10,538 nt of DNA from Heteroscillospira sp050252415 (GCA_050252415.1 JBFWKZ010000084.1:1-10538), one strand, 5' to 3'. Shown: positions 1 to 7,663, numbered from the stretch's first letter. Notes: generated from the letters alone by a model not told the origin. Numbers and translations: made by a program.

Positions 1-113
1 ATTTTAAGTGTCATGGAAAGGAGCAAAAAAAGATAGTCTTTATCTAATGACAAATTTCGATAAAGATAATTGATAAAACTGAGTAAAGCAAAAAAACGGT
101 AAATATATGTCTA

Positions 114-130
114 ACTATGGAAAACATAGT
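114..130. promoter_or_regulatory. Possible operator: 6-bp inverted repeat
   Basis: ACTATG (114-119) and CATAGT (125-130) are perfect reverse complements separated by five bases (GAAAA). The repeat lies just upstream of the possible -35 element at 140-145, where an activator would bind. The spacing and dyad form would suit a LysR- or GntR-type regulator, but no regulator gene is present in the window, so the assignment is only an inference. Confidence 0.35.
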
Positions 131-139
131 AATCCATCT

Positions 140-169
140 TTGAAAATACCTGAAAAAATAAATTAAAAT
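140..169 (+). promoter_or_regulatory. Possible sigma-A promoter for the aldolase operon
   Basis: TTGAAA (140-145) and TAAAAT (164-169) are separated by 18 bases, close to the consensus for a vegetative promoter. Transcription would start near position 176, giving a very short leader that barely includes the ribosome binding site. The surrounding sequence is AT-rich, so chance matches are expected and the real promoter may lie further upstream. Confidence 0.4.
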
Positions 170-175
170 AAACTT

Positions 176-183
176 GAGAGGTG
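176..183 (+). promoter_or_regulatory. Ribosome binding site deciding the aldolase start
   Basis: GAGAGGTG lies 5 to 8 bases before the ATG at 189. This favours ATG 189 (or the adjacent ATG 192) over an upstream in-frame TTG at 174, which would overlap the binding site itself. Confidence 0.65.
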
Positions 184-188
184 TATTA

Positions 189-950
189 ATGATGTCTGAA
201 CTAAAAACAAAGCTACTAAAAGGCGAAAAACTTGGTGGAATTATGATTCGCCTGCTCCGCAACCCTGCCGTTGCACAACTAATCAAAAATTCAGGTCTTG
301 ACTATTTCATGTATGACTGTGAACACGCCATGCTCGATATCGAGACTCTGCACGACACTTTTTTGCTCGCAAATGCTCTTGGCATAGGGGCTTTTGTGCG
401 GGTTCCCGCCGGAAACAAAGAATGGATCTCCCGTGTCCTCGATGCCGGCGCCAACGGAATTATGGTCCCGATGGTTGAAAATCGCAAGCAGGCCGAAATA
501 CTTGTGAAATATTCAAAATATCAGCCCATTGGCGGAAGAGGCTATTCCGGTGGAATTGCTTATTCGGGATATATTGCCGGAAAACACACAGACGTGATGG
601 CAGAGCAAAACAGCAGAGTCATCGCCATCGCACAGATTGAGACAAAAGACGGCGTGGCAAATGCCGAAGAAATTGCCTCCGTTGAAGGCATCGACGCACT
701 GCTTATCGGCCCAAACGACCTATCCATTGCGTTAGGAATTGCCGGAGATCTCATGAACCCGATCGAGCTTGAGGCGATTTCCAAGGTTGCTGCGGCCTGC
801 AAAAAATGTCATAAGGCTTTCGGACTCCACGCAGGACCCGCACTGCTGGAAAAATTTAAAGACGACATCAATCTTGCCATGTGCTCGACTGACACAGACG
901 TATTGACAAACGGATTTAAAGGTATCGGGCAGACTATCCGGTCAATGTGA
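189..950 (+). CDS. HpcH/HpaI-family aldolase (class II, pyruvate-type)
   Basis: This 253-residue protein matches the usual length of HpcH/HpaI/GarL aldolases. These are cytosolic, divalent-metal-dependent TIM barrels that reversibly cleave 4-hydroxy-2-oxo acids into pyruvate (or a related keto acid) and an aldehyde. The signature sites of the E. coli HpaI type are visible: YDCEHA with catalytic His46, RVPAG with Arg71, the QIET segment with metal ligand Glu151, and IGPNDLS with metal ligand Asp177. The glycine-rich GGRGYSGG loop (115-122) is also in place. The second codon is also ATG, so the start could be 192. It is the first gene of the operon, and its TGA stop (948-950) is followed 74 bases later by the dehydrogenase start. 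The family assignment is firm. The physiological aldehyde partner is unknown; 2-keto-3-deoxy sugar acids are typical substrates of relatives. Citrate lyase beta-like activity is a less likely alternative because the protein lacks that family's motifs. Confidence 0.9.
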   Translation: MMSELKTKLLKGEKLGGIMIRLLRNPAVAQLIKNSGLDYFMYDCEHAMLDIETLHDTFLLANALGIGAFVRVPAGNKEWISRVLDAGANGIMVPMVENRKQAEILVKYSKYQPIGGRGYSGGIAYSGYIAGKHTDVMAEQNSRVIAIAQIETKDGVANAEEIASVEGIDALLIGPNDLSIALGIAGDLMNPIELEAISKVAAACKKCHKAFGLHAGPALLEKFKDDINLAMCSTDTDVLTNGFKGIGQTIRSM

Positions 951-1010
951 GAAAAGCAGCAGAAGGCTATGACTTTCTGTTCAGAAGCGCAGTCGTGAGA
1001 TTTAAAGAAA

Positions 1011-1014
1011 GAGG
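1011..1014 (+). promoter_or_regulatory. Ribosome binding site deciding the dehydrogenase start
   Basis: GAGG followed by further purines lies 10 bases before ATG 1025. The alternative in-frame GTG at 947, which overlaps the aldolase stop codon, has no recognisable binding site. It would also add 26 residues that do not look like the start of this family. Confidence 0.5.
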
Positions 1015-1024
1015 GCGCGTGGAA

Positions 1025-2044
1025 ATGGTAAAAGCAATCGTTGTAGACAGAGACTATGGCAGTGTATCCCTCCTCCAGCAGGAGGAGCTCCGCGATATGC
1101 TGGCCGGTAAAGGCATCGAGATTTCCATGATACACTGTCTGAGTGAGGATGAAATTATTACAGCGTGCTCGGAGGCGGATGTTATCATGGGCACCGGTAA
1201 CCCTCTCATAACGGCAAAAGTCATAGGAGCTTTGCCGCATCTAAAAATGATTTCAAGATTTGGTATTGGCGTTAACTCCATTGATTTGGACGCTGCGGCA
1301 GAGAAGGGGATACCCGTGACATTCCTGCCCGGTTTTTGTGCAGAGGAGCTCACAGCGCACGCCACAGCCATGATACTCGGCCTGATGCGCAACACGGCTT
1401 ATTACGATCGTCACATCAGAGCCGGCGAGTGGCCGAAGGGAAAATATTTTGTTCCGCAGAATATTCGCAACTGCACCGTTGGCCTAATGGGATTTGGTGC
1501 TGCCGCAAGGCCGATGGCTGCGGTATTTGGCAGAGGCTTCGGCGCAAGAATCATCTCTTTTGATCCCTATGTCACCCAAGAAGCTGCCGATAAGTATGGC
1601 GTTCACATGGTATCGTTTGAAACGCTTATTACAGAAAGCGACATCATTTCCATCCATGTTCCGCTGACAAAGGAAACAAAATATGTTTTTAATTATGATA
1701 TATTCAAAAAAATGAAAAATACGGCCATGATCATAAATGTCTCCCGTGGAGGAATTATTCATGAAGGTGACCTGATACGCGCGCTCAAAGAGGGTGAAAT
1801 CCGTTATGCCGGACTCGATGTCTTTGAGTATGAGCCGCTTGACAGGCAAAATCCCTTAATCGCAATGGATAATGTCATTTTAACGCCTCACAGCGGTTTT
1901 TACGGCGAAGCGGCTAAAAAGAATCAGATCAGTATGACCGCAGAGATTCTGGACAAAGCCTTTAACCATAACATAATTTCCACACGGGTGGTTGCAAACA
2001 AGAACGTCATTGCCGCTAAGGCCTGTAAATTTTATTTTAATTAA
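1025..2044 (+). CDS. D-2-hydroxyacid dehydrogenase, NAD-dependent (phosphoglycerate dehydrogenase-like)
   Basis: This 339-residue cytosolic oxidoreductase interconverts a 2-hydroxy acid and a 2-keto acid with NAD(H). The two-lobed layout is clear. The substrate-lobe signature SRFGIGVNSID is at 77-87, and the Rossmann fold begins with TVGLMGFGAAA at 151-161, a GxGxxA variant of the usual GxGxxG. Asp180 ends the second strand (SFDP), which favours NAD over NADP. The catalytic set is complete: Arg241 (NVSRGG), Glu270 (FEYEP) and His289 (TPHSG). The start at 1025 gives the canonical beta-strand opening MVKAIVVDRD; a GTG at 947 overlapping the aldolase stop is possible but less likely. Lying between an aldolase and a transporter, it probably reduces or oxidises an intermediate of the imported substrate. 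Serine biosynthesis is a weaker explanation because no ACT domain is present and no serine gene is nearby. The exact substrate cannot be told from sequence. Confidence 0.88.
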   Translation: MVKAIVVDRDYGSVSLLQQEELRDMLAGKGIEISMIHCLSEDEIITACSEADVIMGTGNPLITAKVIGALPHLKMISRFGIGVNSIDLDAAAEKGIPVTFLPGFCAEELTAHATAMILGLMRNTAYYDRHIRAGEWPKGKYFVPQNIRNCTVGLMGFGAAARPMAAVFGRGFGARIISFDPYVTQEAADKYGVHMVSFETLITESDIISIHVPLTKETKYVFNYDIFKKMKNTAMIINVSRGGIIHEGDLIRALKEGEIRYAGLDVFEYEPLDRQNPLIAMDNVILTPHSGFYGEAAKKNQISMTAEILDKAFNHNIISTRVVANKNVIAAKACKFYFN

Positions 2045-2079
2045 AATACATAATTAATTTTAAGGAAGGACTAAATCTC

Positions 2080-3141
2080 ATGAAAAAACTGCTCTCTCTA
2101 CTGCTGGCAACCCTGCTCATTATTGGTGTCTCAGCATGCTCAAACGGTTCCGACACATCGTCCTCCGTACCCGAGACAACATCAGTATCTCCCGAATCGT
2201 CTTCACCGACATCCGCAGACAACGGCTTCGATGGCAAATGGGATATTTCCTCCGTTACGATCACCACGGGCCCCTCAGGCGGTACACATGAAATTGTAGG
2301 GGCGGCGGCTGCCGAGATATGGAAGAATAATATACCTGGTATTAATTTTTCATCTATTCCATCCAGCGGAACTTCCGCAAATATCCCTCTGCTGAACAGC
2401 GGCGAGGCTCAGGTTGGTGTTTGTACCGGCGACAGCGCTGTTTCCGCCATAAACGGGGTATCTCCATATGACCAGAAGTATACGAATGTCAAAGGACTTT
2501 TTGCGCTGTATCCCAATACCCTTCAGATTTGGGTACAGGCAGATTCGGATATTCAGGATTTTGGTGACCTAATTGACAAAAAGTTTACCTTCGCGGCACC
2601 TGGCAGCGGCCCATTCCAACCGACCCTGAATATGATGGCGCTTTACGGCTTTTCGGAGGATGACGTTAAAGCGGCAGGCGGTACGATTGAGTATCTGGAT
2701 TGGGGAACAGCCGTCTCGAAGCTCCAGGACGGGCTTCTTGACGCAGTCATATGGACAACAAGCTATCCGGCTGCAAAAATTGTCGAGGCCGAGACGACAC
2801 GCGATCTGCGCCTTTTACAGGTAGATACCAACATGCTTGACAAATTTATGGATACTTATGGTGGCTGGATCTCTGTTACAATTCCCGCCGGTACCTATAA
2901 AAATCAACCGGAAGACGTCATCACCATAGGTACGCCAAACTTCCTGTGCGTACTTGATGATATGGATAATGATCTTGCATATGCGCTTGCCAAAGCGCTT
3001 TGGGAAAATAGGGATATACTTGGAAACACGCATGCGCTGTTGAAATCCCTCAGTCTTGACAACGTGGCCAAGGGCATGGGCGTTGAGCTCCACCCAGGTG
3101 CTCTAAAATACTACAAGGAGATTGGCGCGGCGCTCGACTGA
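2080..3141 (+). CDS. TAXI-family TRAP transporter solute-binding lipoprotein
   Basis: This 353-residue receptor would capture a carboxylated solute outside the membrane and deliver it to the permease encoded next. A lipoprotein signal peptide is plain: Lys2-Lys3, a hydrophobic stretch at 4-17, and lipobox VSAC with the acylated Cys20. A Ser/Thr/Pro-rich tether follows (21-46), as expected for a receptor anchored on a Gram-positive cell. The mature domain begins ITTGPSGGTHEIVGAAAAEI (61-80). It continues with SSGTSANIPLLNSGEAQVGV (95-114), the hallmark of the TAXI (TRAP-associated extracytoplasmic immunogenic) family. This family is unrelated to the DctP-type receptors. AAGGAAGGA at 2062-2070 is a strong binding site nine bases before the start. 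The gene follows the dehydrogenase by 35 bases. Known TAXI substrates include glutamate and 2-oxoglutarate, but here the substrate is open. Confidence 0.93.
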   Translation: MKKLLSLLLATLLIIGVSACSNGSDTSSSVPETTSVSPESSSPTSADNGFDGKWDISSVTITTGPSGGTHEIVGAAAAEIWKNNIPGINFSSIPSSGTSANIPLLNSGEAQVGVCTGDSAVSAINGVSPYDQKYTNVKGLFALYPNTLQIWVQADSDIQDFGDLIDKKFTFAAPGSGPFQPTLNMMALYGFSEDDVKAAGGTIEYLDWGTAVSKLQDGLLDAVIWTTSYPAAKIVEAETTRDLRLLQVDTNMLDKFMDTYGGWISVTIPAGTYKNQPEDVITIGTPNFLCVLDDMDNDLAYALAKALWENRDILGNTHALLKSLSLDNVAKGMGVELHPGALKYYKEIGAALD

Positions 3142-3155
3142 TTTGATATGTAACC

Positions 3156-3182
3156 GGAGCCACAGCTTTCTGTTGTGGCTCC
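3156..3182 (+). other. Intercistronic hairpin between receptor and permease genes
   Basis: GGAGCCACA (3156-3164) pairs perfectly with TGTGGCTCC (3174-3182) around a nine-base loop. No run of T follows, so it is unlikely to be a full intrinsic terminator. A hairpin here could protect the 3' end of the receptor message or partly attenuate transcription, giving more receptor than permease. This arrangement is common in binding-protein-dependent transport operons. Confidence 0.65.
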
Positions 3183-3206
3183 CATCAATACTGGAGGATT
3201 GGCCAA

Positions 3207-5177
3207 ATGACAGATTTTCACAATCATTCCGAGCCGGCAGTCCGGATTGATCAAATAACCGAGAAATTGATAATCGGGGATGAGGAAACACAATCGACGC
3301 CTCTGGATTCCCTGACAAAGAAGATTATTATCATTCTTTCGATTCTCCTATGCTTATTTGAGATATATACGGCATATTTTGGCGTTTTGCAGGGGCTTCA
3401 GCAAAATGCTATGCACCTTGGATTTGTTGCTGCCATCGGTTTTTTCTCAACTCAGCCTTTTAAGGAAAAAACAACGGCAGGCGTGGTATTGAACTATATA
3501 TTTGCCGTCCTTATAATGGCTTCTATGTTATACGTCGTCATTAACAACAGAAGTATTTTATATAGGGTAGCAATGGTTACAAAAGTTGAAAATATTCAGC
3601 TTATACTGGGCACGTTGGCTACCGTTCTTGTCCTGATACTCTGCCGTAGGACCATCGGATGGGCTCTCCCCGTGATTGCCTGTATCTTTATCGCCTATTC
3701 TTTCCTTGGTCAATACATGGACGGTATCCTTTTTCATAAGGGCATTCGCTTTGACAGGCTGGTCGAGCAGCTTTATCTGACCTTTGCCGGCCTGTTCGGC
3801 GAGCCAATGACCGTATCGGCAACATACGTCTTTATGTTTATCTTTTTTGGCTGCTGTCTGGATAGTATGGGGACCGGTGAGTTCCTCATGAGCATTTCAA
3901 AAAGCCTTGTCGGGAAATATCGGGGCGGACCTGCGCTGATGTCCGTTTTTTCAAGTGCCCTCATGGGGACCATCTCGGGCAGTGCGGTCGCCAATGTCGC
4001 CACAACAGGCGTTTTTACCATTCCGCTCATGAAGCGCATTGGCTATGACAAAAACTATGCAGGCGCCGTTGAGGCAGTTTCCTCCTCAGGCGGACAGATC
4101 ATGCCTCCCGTCATGGGTGCCGGTGCATTTTTGATGGCTGAATATCTTGGGTGCAGCTATTCCGAAATCCTCAAAGCGGCTATTATTCCGGCTGCGTTAT
4201 ATTTTCTGTGCGTCTTTCTTCAGGTCTATCTGGAGGCACGAAAGCGGTCCATTCCCGGTGTCCCTGCCGAAGAAATAAAAAAGCCTATGTTGGTCATCAG
4301 GGACAGCGGCTACATGGTTTTGCCTCTTATAATGATCATTATCATGCTTGTCCGGGGATATTCACCGATGCGCGCTGCTTTTTGGGGTGTTCTTGGAACC
4401 GTATTCGTCGCCTGCTTTAAGAAAAAGACAAGAGAAAACCTACCGAAAAAGATATTGAAAGCAATGACTTCAGCCGCAAAAAGCGCTATAGGCGTTTGCA
4501 GCGCATGCGCGTGCGCCGGTATTGTCATATGCGTTCTTAAACAGACGGGAATAGGCCTTAAATTCAGCAGTGCAATCGTCAGCCTGTCTTCGGGCAGTCT
4601 TCTCCTTGCTCTGATTCTCGCCATGCTTTCATCGTTACTGCTCGGCATGGGATTGCCCACAACGGCTTCCTATGTCATACAAGCGACTTTAGTTGCGCCC
4701 GCACTCATAACAATGGGCCTTTTACCAATTCAGGCGCACCTCTTTGTCTTCTACTTTGCATGCATGGCGTGTATTACGCCTCCGGTCGCGCTTGCCGCCT
4801 ATACCGCTGCACCTATAGCCGATGGAAATGCCATGAAAATCGGTTCCAAAGCATTTAAGCTGGGATTGGCTGCATTTATTGTACCCTACGCCTTCGCATT
4901 TTCTCCTGCAATTCTGATTGAAGGAAGCACCGAAGCAATTATTTTCGCCTGTCTTTCCGCGATAATAGGGTGCTGTGCCCTGGCAATTGCGCTGACAGGC
5001 TGGTTTGCCGAACAGATGAATGTAATAACACGCGTACTTATGCTTTCCGGGGCGCTATGTATGATTCATACAGGGAACAATACGGATATTGTCGGCTATT
5101 TTCTGTTCGCAGTATTGATCGTATATCAGCTTCTAAAAAGCAGACAGCATAGGAGAACCCGCAAAGTTCATACATAA
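3207..5177 (+). CDS. TRAP transporter fused permease (4TM/12TM, DctQ-DctM type)
   Basis: This 656-residue polytopic membrane protein is the translocating unit of the TAXI-TRAP system, normally driven by a sodium or proton gradient. A hydrophilic N-terminus of about 35 residues precedes a small-subunit-like helix set. The DctM-like channel domain follows. Its conserved re-entrant segments are GSAVANVATTG (258-268) with SGGQIMPP (294-301), and GMGLPTTASY (480-489) with ITPPVALAAY (523-532). These are the two pseudo-symmetric sodium-site and substrate-site regions of the DctM domain. The length and fused architecture are typical of permeases that work with TAXI receptors. GGAGG at 3193-3197 lies nine bases before the ATG. 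A 65-base gap containing a hairpin separates it from the receptor gene, and only 15 bases separate it from the next gene. The assignment is firm; the substrate is unknown. Confidence 0.94.
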   Translation: MTDFHNHSEPAVRIDQITEKLIIGDEETQSTPLDSLTKKIIIILSILLCLFEIYTAYFGVLQGLQQNAMHLGFVAAIGFFSTQPFKEKTTAGVVLNYIFAVLIMASMLYVVINNRSILYRVAMVTKVENIQLILGTLATVLVLILCRRTIGWALPVIACIFIAYSFLGQYMDGILFHKGIRFDRLVEQLYLTFAGLFGEPMTVSATYVFMFIFFGCCLDSMGTGEFLMSISKSLVGKYRGGPALMSVFSSALMGTISGSAVANVATTGVFTIPLMKRIGYDKNYAGAVEAVSSSGGQIMPPVMGAGAFLMAEYLGCSYSEILKAAIIPAALYFLCVFLQVYLEARKRSIPGVPAEEIKKPMLVIRDSGYMVLPLIMIIIMLVRGYSPMRAAFWGVLGTVFVACFKKKTRENLPKKILKAMTSAAKSAIGVCSACACAGIVICVLKQTGIGLKFSSAIVSLSSGSLLLALILAMLSSLLLGMGLPTTASYVIQATLVAPALITMGLLPIQAHLFVFYFACMACITPPVALAAYTAAPIADGNAMKIGSKAFKLGLAAFIVPYAFAFSPAILIEGSTEAIIFACLSAIIGCCALAIALTGWFAEQMNVITRVLMLSGALCMIHTGNNTDIVGYFLFAVLIVYQLLKSRQHRRTRKVHT

Positions 5178-5192
5178 ATATGGAGGAAAGAA

Positions 5193-6473
5193 ATGATTAT
5201 ATGCAATACGAAGGATAAGGAAAGGCTGCGCTCACTTGGGAAACAAGTCAAAGAGCTGTCGGAGCTTCCCGTAATGCAAAAAAATATCGCGCTTTGGCGT
5301 AAAGTAAACGACCTTAATATGGAGCGGCCTCTGCTGCATCATCGTGATACTTCGGTAGCCATACTCAATTATAATAATGAACTCACCCCACAAATCGAGG
5401 ATCCATTTTTGAAAAACATTGAGCTTGACTTATTACTCCGCATATATAATTGGAAACACATGCCTCTGAACTATGTCGTCTCAAATAAAGTAAAATGCCA
5501 ATGTGTGATACAGGATACCGAATGGGGGAATATTGCACAATACAGGGGAGTCCAGGGCAATATAGCAACGGAAGATCTCAGAAAGCAAAAAACCTTCCAT
5601 TTTACCGCTTCAATAAAAAGTATAGAGGATGTGGAAAAGATACTTACCCCGCAGGTTAGTCATGATGAAAAATCAACGATGGAGCGATACCATCTGCTGA
5701 AGGATATTTTTGACGGAATCCTTGAAGTAAAGCTTTTTGGAAAGCAATATTTCCGGGTGGCACCATGGGACGACATAATGAACTGGCTTGGCATGGGAGA
5801 TGCCATGCTGTATTTCTATACCGAGCCTGAAATGATGCACGCTTGTATTGACCGGTATATGAAGGCCGCGATATCCTGGGTCAAACAATATGAAGCTTTA
5901 GGCCTTCTTTCTTCAAATAATGATTTTGAGAATGTTCTCAATAATGACCCCGGTTATACTTCGCAGCTCCCGCTGCCCACCGAAAGCGGAATCGGATGCA
6001 AACTTAAGGATATTTGGGGCGCAACGTCGGATCAAATCCTCACCTCCGTGAGTCCGGCGCTGACGAAGGAATATGCATTCGATTATGAGCAGGAATTCTC
6101 ACAGCTGTTTGGCCTATATGGCTATGGCTGCTGCGAGCGGCTTGATAAAAAACTGGATGATCTGAAAGCTGCATTTCCAAATCTCAGAAAGGTATCCGTG
6201 TCGCCCTTCAGCAATATGGAATCCTGTTTTGAACAGTTAGGAAAAGATTATGTCGCATGTTTTAAACCCAATTCTAATATTCTGGTCCTGGATAATTTTG
6301 AAGAATCAAAAGAATATTTAACCAAGGAACTTGAAAATGCCATCAGAATGGCAATAAAATATGACAATAATCTTGTCATAAATATGAAAACTATCATTGA
6401 TCTGCACGATGATCCCGCACGTCTCTGGTGGTGGTGCGACATGGCAACGAAAATGGTTGACAAATATTACTAG
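5193..6473 (+). CDS. URO-D-like TIM-barrel protein of unknown function
   Basis: This 426-residue soluble protein resembles the uroporphyrinogen decarboxylase/corrinoid methyltransferase superfamily, in a clostridial subgroup without a known reaction. The best-matching part is the C-terminal half. It runs from DIWGATSDQI (273-282) through a strand ending YGCCERLD (311-318), then NLRKVSVSPFSNMES (330-344), GKDYVACFKPN (350-360) and a late helix rich in Trp (LWWWCD, 411-416). MtaA/MtbA-type methyltransferases carry a zinc-binding H-x-C motif in this half; here the comparable strand has a Cys313-Cys314-Glu315 cluster and no such His. No signal peptide or membrane segment is visible. GGAGG at 5182-5186 precedes the start by six bases. 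The gene is 15 bases after the permease and is the last of the operon, so a role in processing the imported compound is likely. Possibilities are methyl-group transfer, decarboxylation or another lyase reaction. True haem-pathway UroD is unlikely given the sequence and context. Confidence 0.65.
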   Translation: MIICNTKDKERLRSLGKQVKELSELPVMQKNIALWRKVNDLNMERPLLHHRDTSVAILNYNNELTPQIEDPFLKNIELDLLLRIYNWKHMPLNYVVSNKVKCQCVIQDTEWGNIAQYRGVQGNIATEDLRKQKTFHFTASIKSIEDVEKILTPQVSHDEKSTMERYHLLKDIFDGILEVKLFGKQYFRVAPWDDIMNWLGMGDAMLYFYTEPEMMHACIDRYMKAAISWVKQYEALGLLSSNNDFENVLNNDPGYTSQLPLPTESGIGCKLKDIWGATSDQILTSVSPALTKEYAFDYEQEFSQLFGLYGYGCCERLDKKLDDLKAAFPNLRKVSVSPFSNMESCFEQLGKDYVACFKPNSNILVLDNFEESKEYLTKELENAIRMAIKYDNNLVINMKTIIDLHDDPARLWWWCDMATKMVDKYY

Positions 6474-6482
6474 CCTAAATTA

Positions 6483-6511
6483 ATCCCCTTCCGCATAATA
6501 CGGAAGGGGAT
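6483..6511. terminator. Probable bidirectional terminator between convergent operons
   Basis: ATCCCCTTCCG (6483-6493) and CGGAAGGGGAT (6501-6511) form a perfect 11-bp stem with a seven-base loop. The GC-rich base and AT-rich flanks on both sides (CATTATTAATTA on the right, TTAATTTA read leftwards on the minus strand) suit termination in both directions, although neither flank is a clean T-run. It sits 9 bases after the URO-D-like gene and 21 bases beyond the DHHW gene on the other strand. Confidence 0.8.
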
Positions 6512-6532
6512 CATTATTAATTAATGCAAAAC

Positions 6533-7654
6533 TCATTTAGCCAGCTTATACAGGTTGGTATCGGTTGAAAAGTTGCCCGCGCTGTAGCATATCAGGACCG
6601 TATCAATCGCGTTTGACGCGATATACTGGGAGATTTTCGTATTGTAATATCTTAAATCGAGAATATGAATTTTAGAAAAATGCTCCAGCAGGAAAGGGGA
6701 AAGGGAGTCGGTGTAAGAATCGCGTATGATCAGCAGGGAGGGGAGGTCCTCATGACCGGTATCGATCTCCAGCAGAGGGGTTATACCACCATAAAACATG
6801 GAATATTTATCCTTTTTGTTCAGGAATGACAAATCATAGAGGGTACCATCCTCAGGTTTTCCGCTTGAATAATTTGTGATCTTCAGTCCGTCATAGGCCT
6901 GAACAAATGTCTCAATCGTATCCGGCTTGACCCAGGTAAAGCCGGAGGCCGAGTATACCGTACCCAGAAAGCTTGTGCTCATAACAGTCCTGTTATAGTG
7001 CTCAATGGGGTCCGGAGTGCAACCCATCGCATCCATGACGGCCGTATAGCCGTAATACGCGCCGAGGCTGGTCCAGTGATGATCGGTATGATAAAAGATA
7101 TAGTCATCTTTGTGGGCGTTCAGCGCGCTGTACATGTCTACGGGGATGGCTTTGGTTTCCGAATATACTTTATCAATGAGCTGCTTCTCACTGTCGTTTG
7201 GCGCGTTCACCGGCAGTTTGCCTTTCCATATTTCGGCGGCACCGGGAATAATGGCAAGATACACGGGCACATTGACATTCTCAACAAGTGAATTGATATA
7301 ATCTGCATCTTTTTCGAGTCTGGACTCCTCCGGATATATAAACCGTTCGATCAGGGTGCCGTTCCCGCAGTAATAAACGTCGTTGTTTTCGCCTTTCCCG
7401 GCAGCCAGCTCCGTAGCCGCTTTGACAGTGATCCAGCCGTCTCGCATGACGAACTGGTCGCTGGCATATTTCTCAAAATCGGTCGTAAAGCTGCCAAAGA
7501 CAAAATTTTCAAAAGTAAATTTCGGCATCTGCGTCAGATAGCGATTCTCCACTTCGGAGAATTCCCGGTCCGGCAGTATGAGATTCAGTATAAATATGAT
7601 ACCGATAAACGCAGTAAATATAATTATCTGTATCCAATTTGTTTTTTTACCCAT
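6533..7654 (-). CDS. DHHW-family (AlgJ/AlgX-like SGNH) polymer acylation protein
   Basis: This 373-residue protein has an uncleaved-looking membrane anchor (about 8-27) followed by an extracellular SGNH-hydrolase-like domain. The name-giving motif is at 190-195 (TDHHWT). Asp191 and His193 would match the catalytic Asp-x-His of AlgX. RDSYTDS (311-317) provides the candidate nucleophile Ser313. The early FVMRDGWI block (68-75) is another family mark. In alginate and related systems such proteins take acetyl groups made available by an MBOAT partner and attach them to an exported polysaccharide. The partner is encoded immediately upstream: the ribosome binding site TGAGGT (7661-7666) contains the upstream gene's TGA stop, and ATG 7654 follows after six bases. 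Translational coupling is therefore likely. The acceptor polymer is not evident. The gene ends just before the shared terminator. Confidence 0.88.
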   Translation of the reverse strand: MGKKTNWIQIIIFTAFIGIIFILNLILPDREFSEVENRYLTQMPKFTFENFVFGSFTTDFEKYASDQFVMRDGWITVKAATELAAGKGENNDVYYCGNGTLIERFIYPEESRLEKDADYINSLVENVNVPVYLAIIPGAAEIWKGKLPVNAPNDSEKQLIDKVYSETKAIPVDMYSALNAHKDDYIFYHTDHHWTSLGAYYGYTAVMDAMGCTPDPIEHYNRTVMSTSFLGTVYSASGFTWVKPDTIETFVQAYDGLKITNYSSGKPEDGTLYDLSFLNKKDKYSMFYGGITPLLEIDTGHEDLPSLLIIRDSYTDSLSPFLLEHFSKIHILDLRYYNTKISQYIASNAIDTVLICYSAGNFSTDTNLYKLAK

Positions 7655-7663
7655 GTGACTACC

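Larger units (their letters stand above)
1..188 (+). other. Leader/intergenic region upstream of the catabolic operon
   Basis: This AT-rich stretch holds no credible gene. It contains an imperfect inverted repeat, TCTTTATC (37-44) with GATAAAGA (59-66), separated by 14 bases. It also has a tighter one at 114-130 and a possible promoter at 140-169, each listed separately. A purine-rich GGAAAGGAG at 15-23 looks like a ribosome binding site, but no sustained reading frame follows it; the nearest ATG (47) gives only eight codons. The region probably holds the control sequences of the operon. The end of any gene further left is outside the window. Confidence 0.6.

Noticed and set aside
174..188. 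TTG start for the aldolase at 174
   Set aside because: The extra five codons cover the ribosome binding site, and ATG 189 is correctly spaced from it.
1070..1087. Perfect 7-bp hairpin CTCCTCC-AGCA-GGAGGAG near the start of the dehydrogenase gene
   Set aside because: It lies inside the coding region and is explained by the codons for LLQQEEL. No T-run follows and it has no position that suggests a regulatory role.
809..1240. Open frame of 143 codons on the minus strand across the aldolase/dehydrogenase junction
   Set aside because: It is antisense to two well-supported genes, has no recognisable motif and is best explained as a shadow of their codon pattern.
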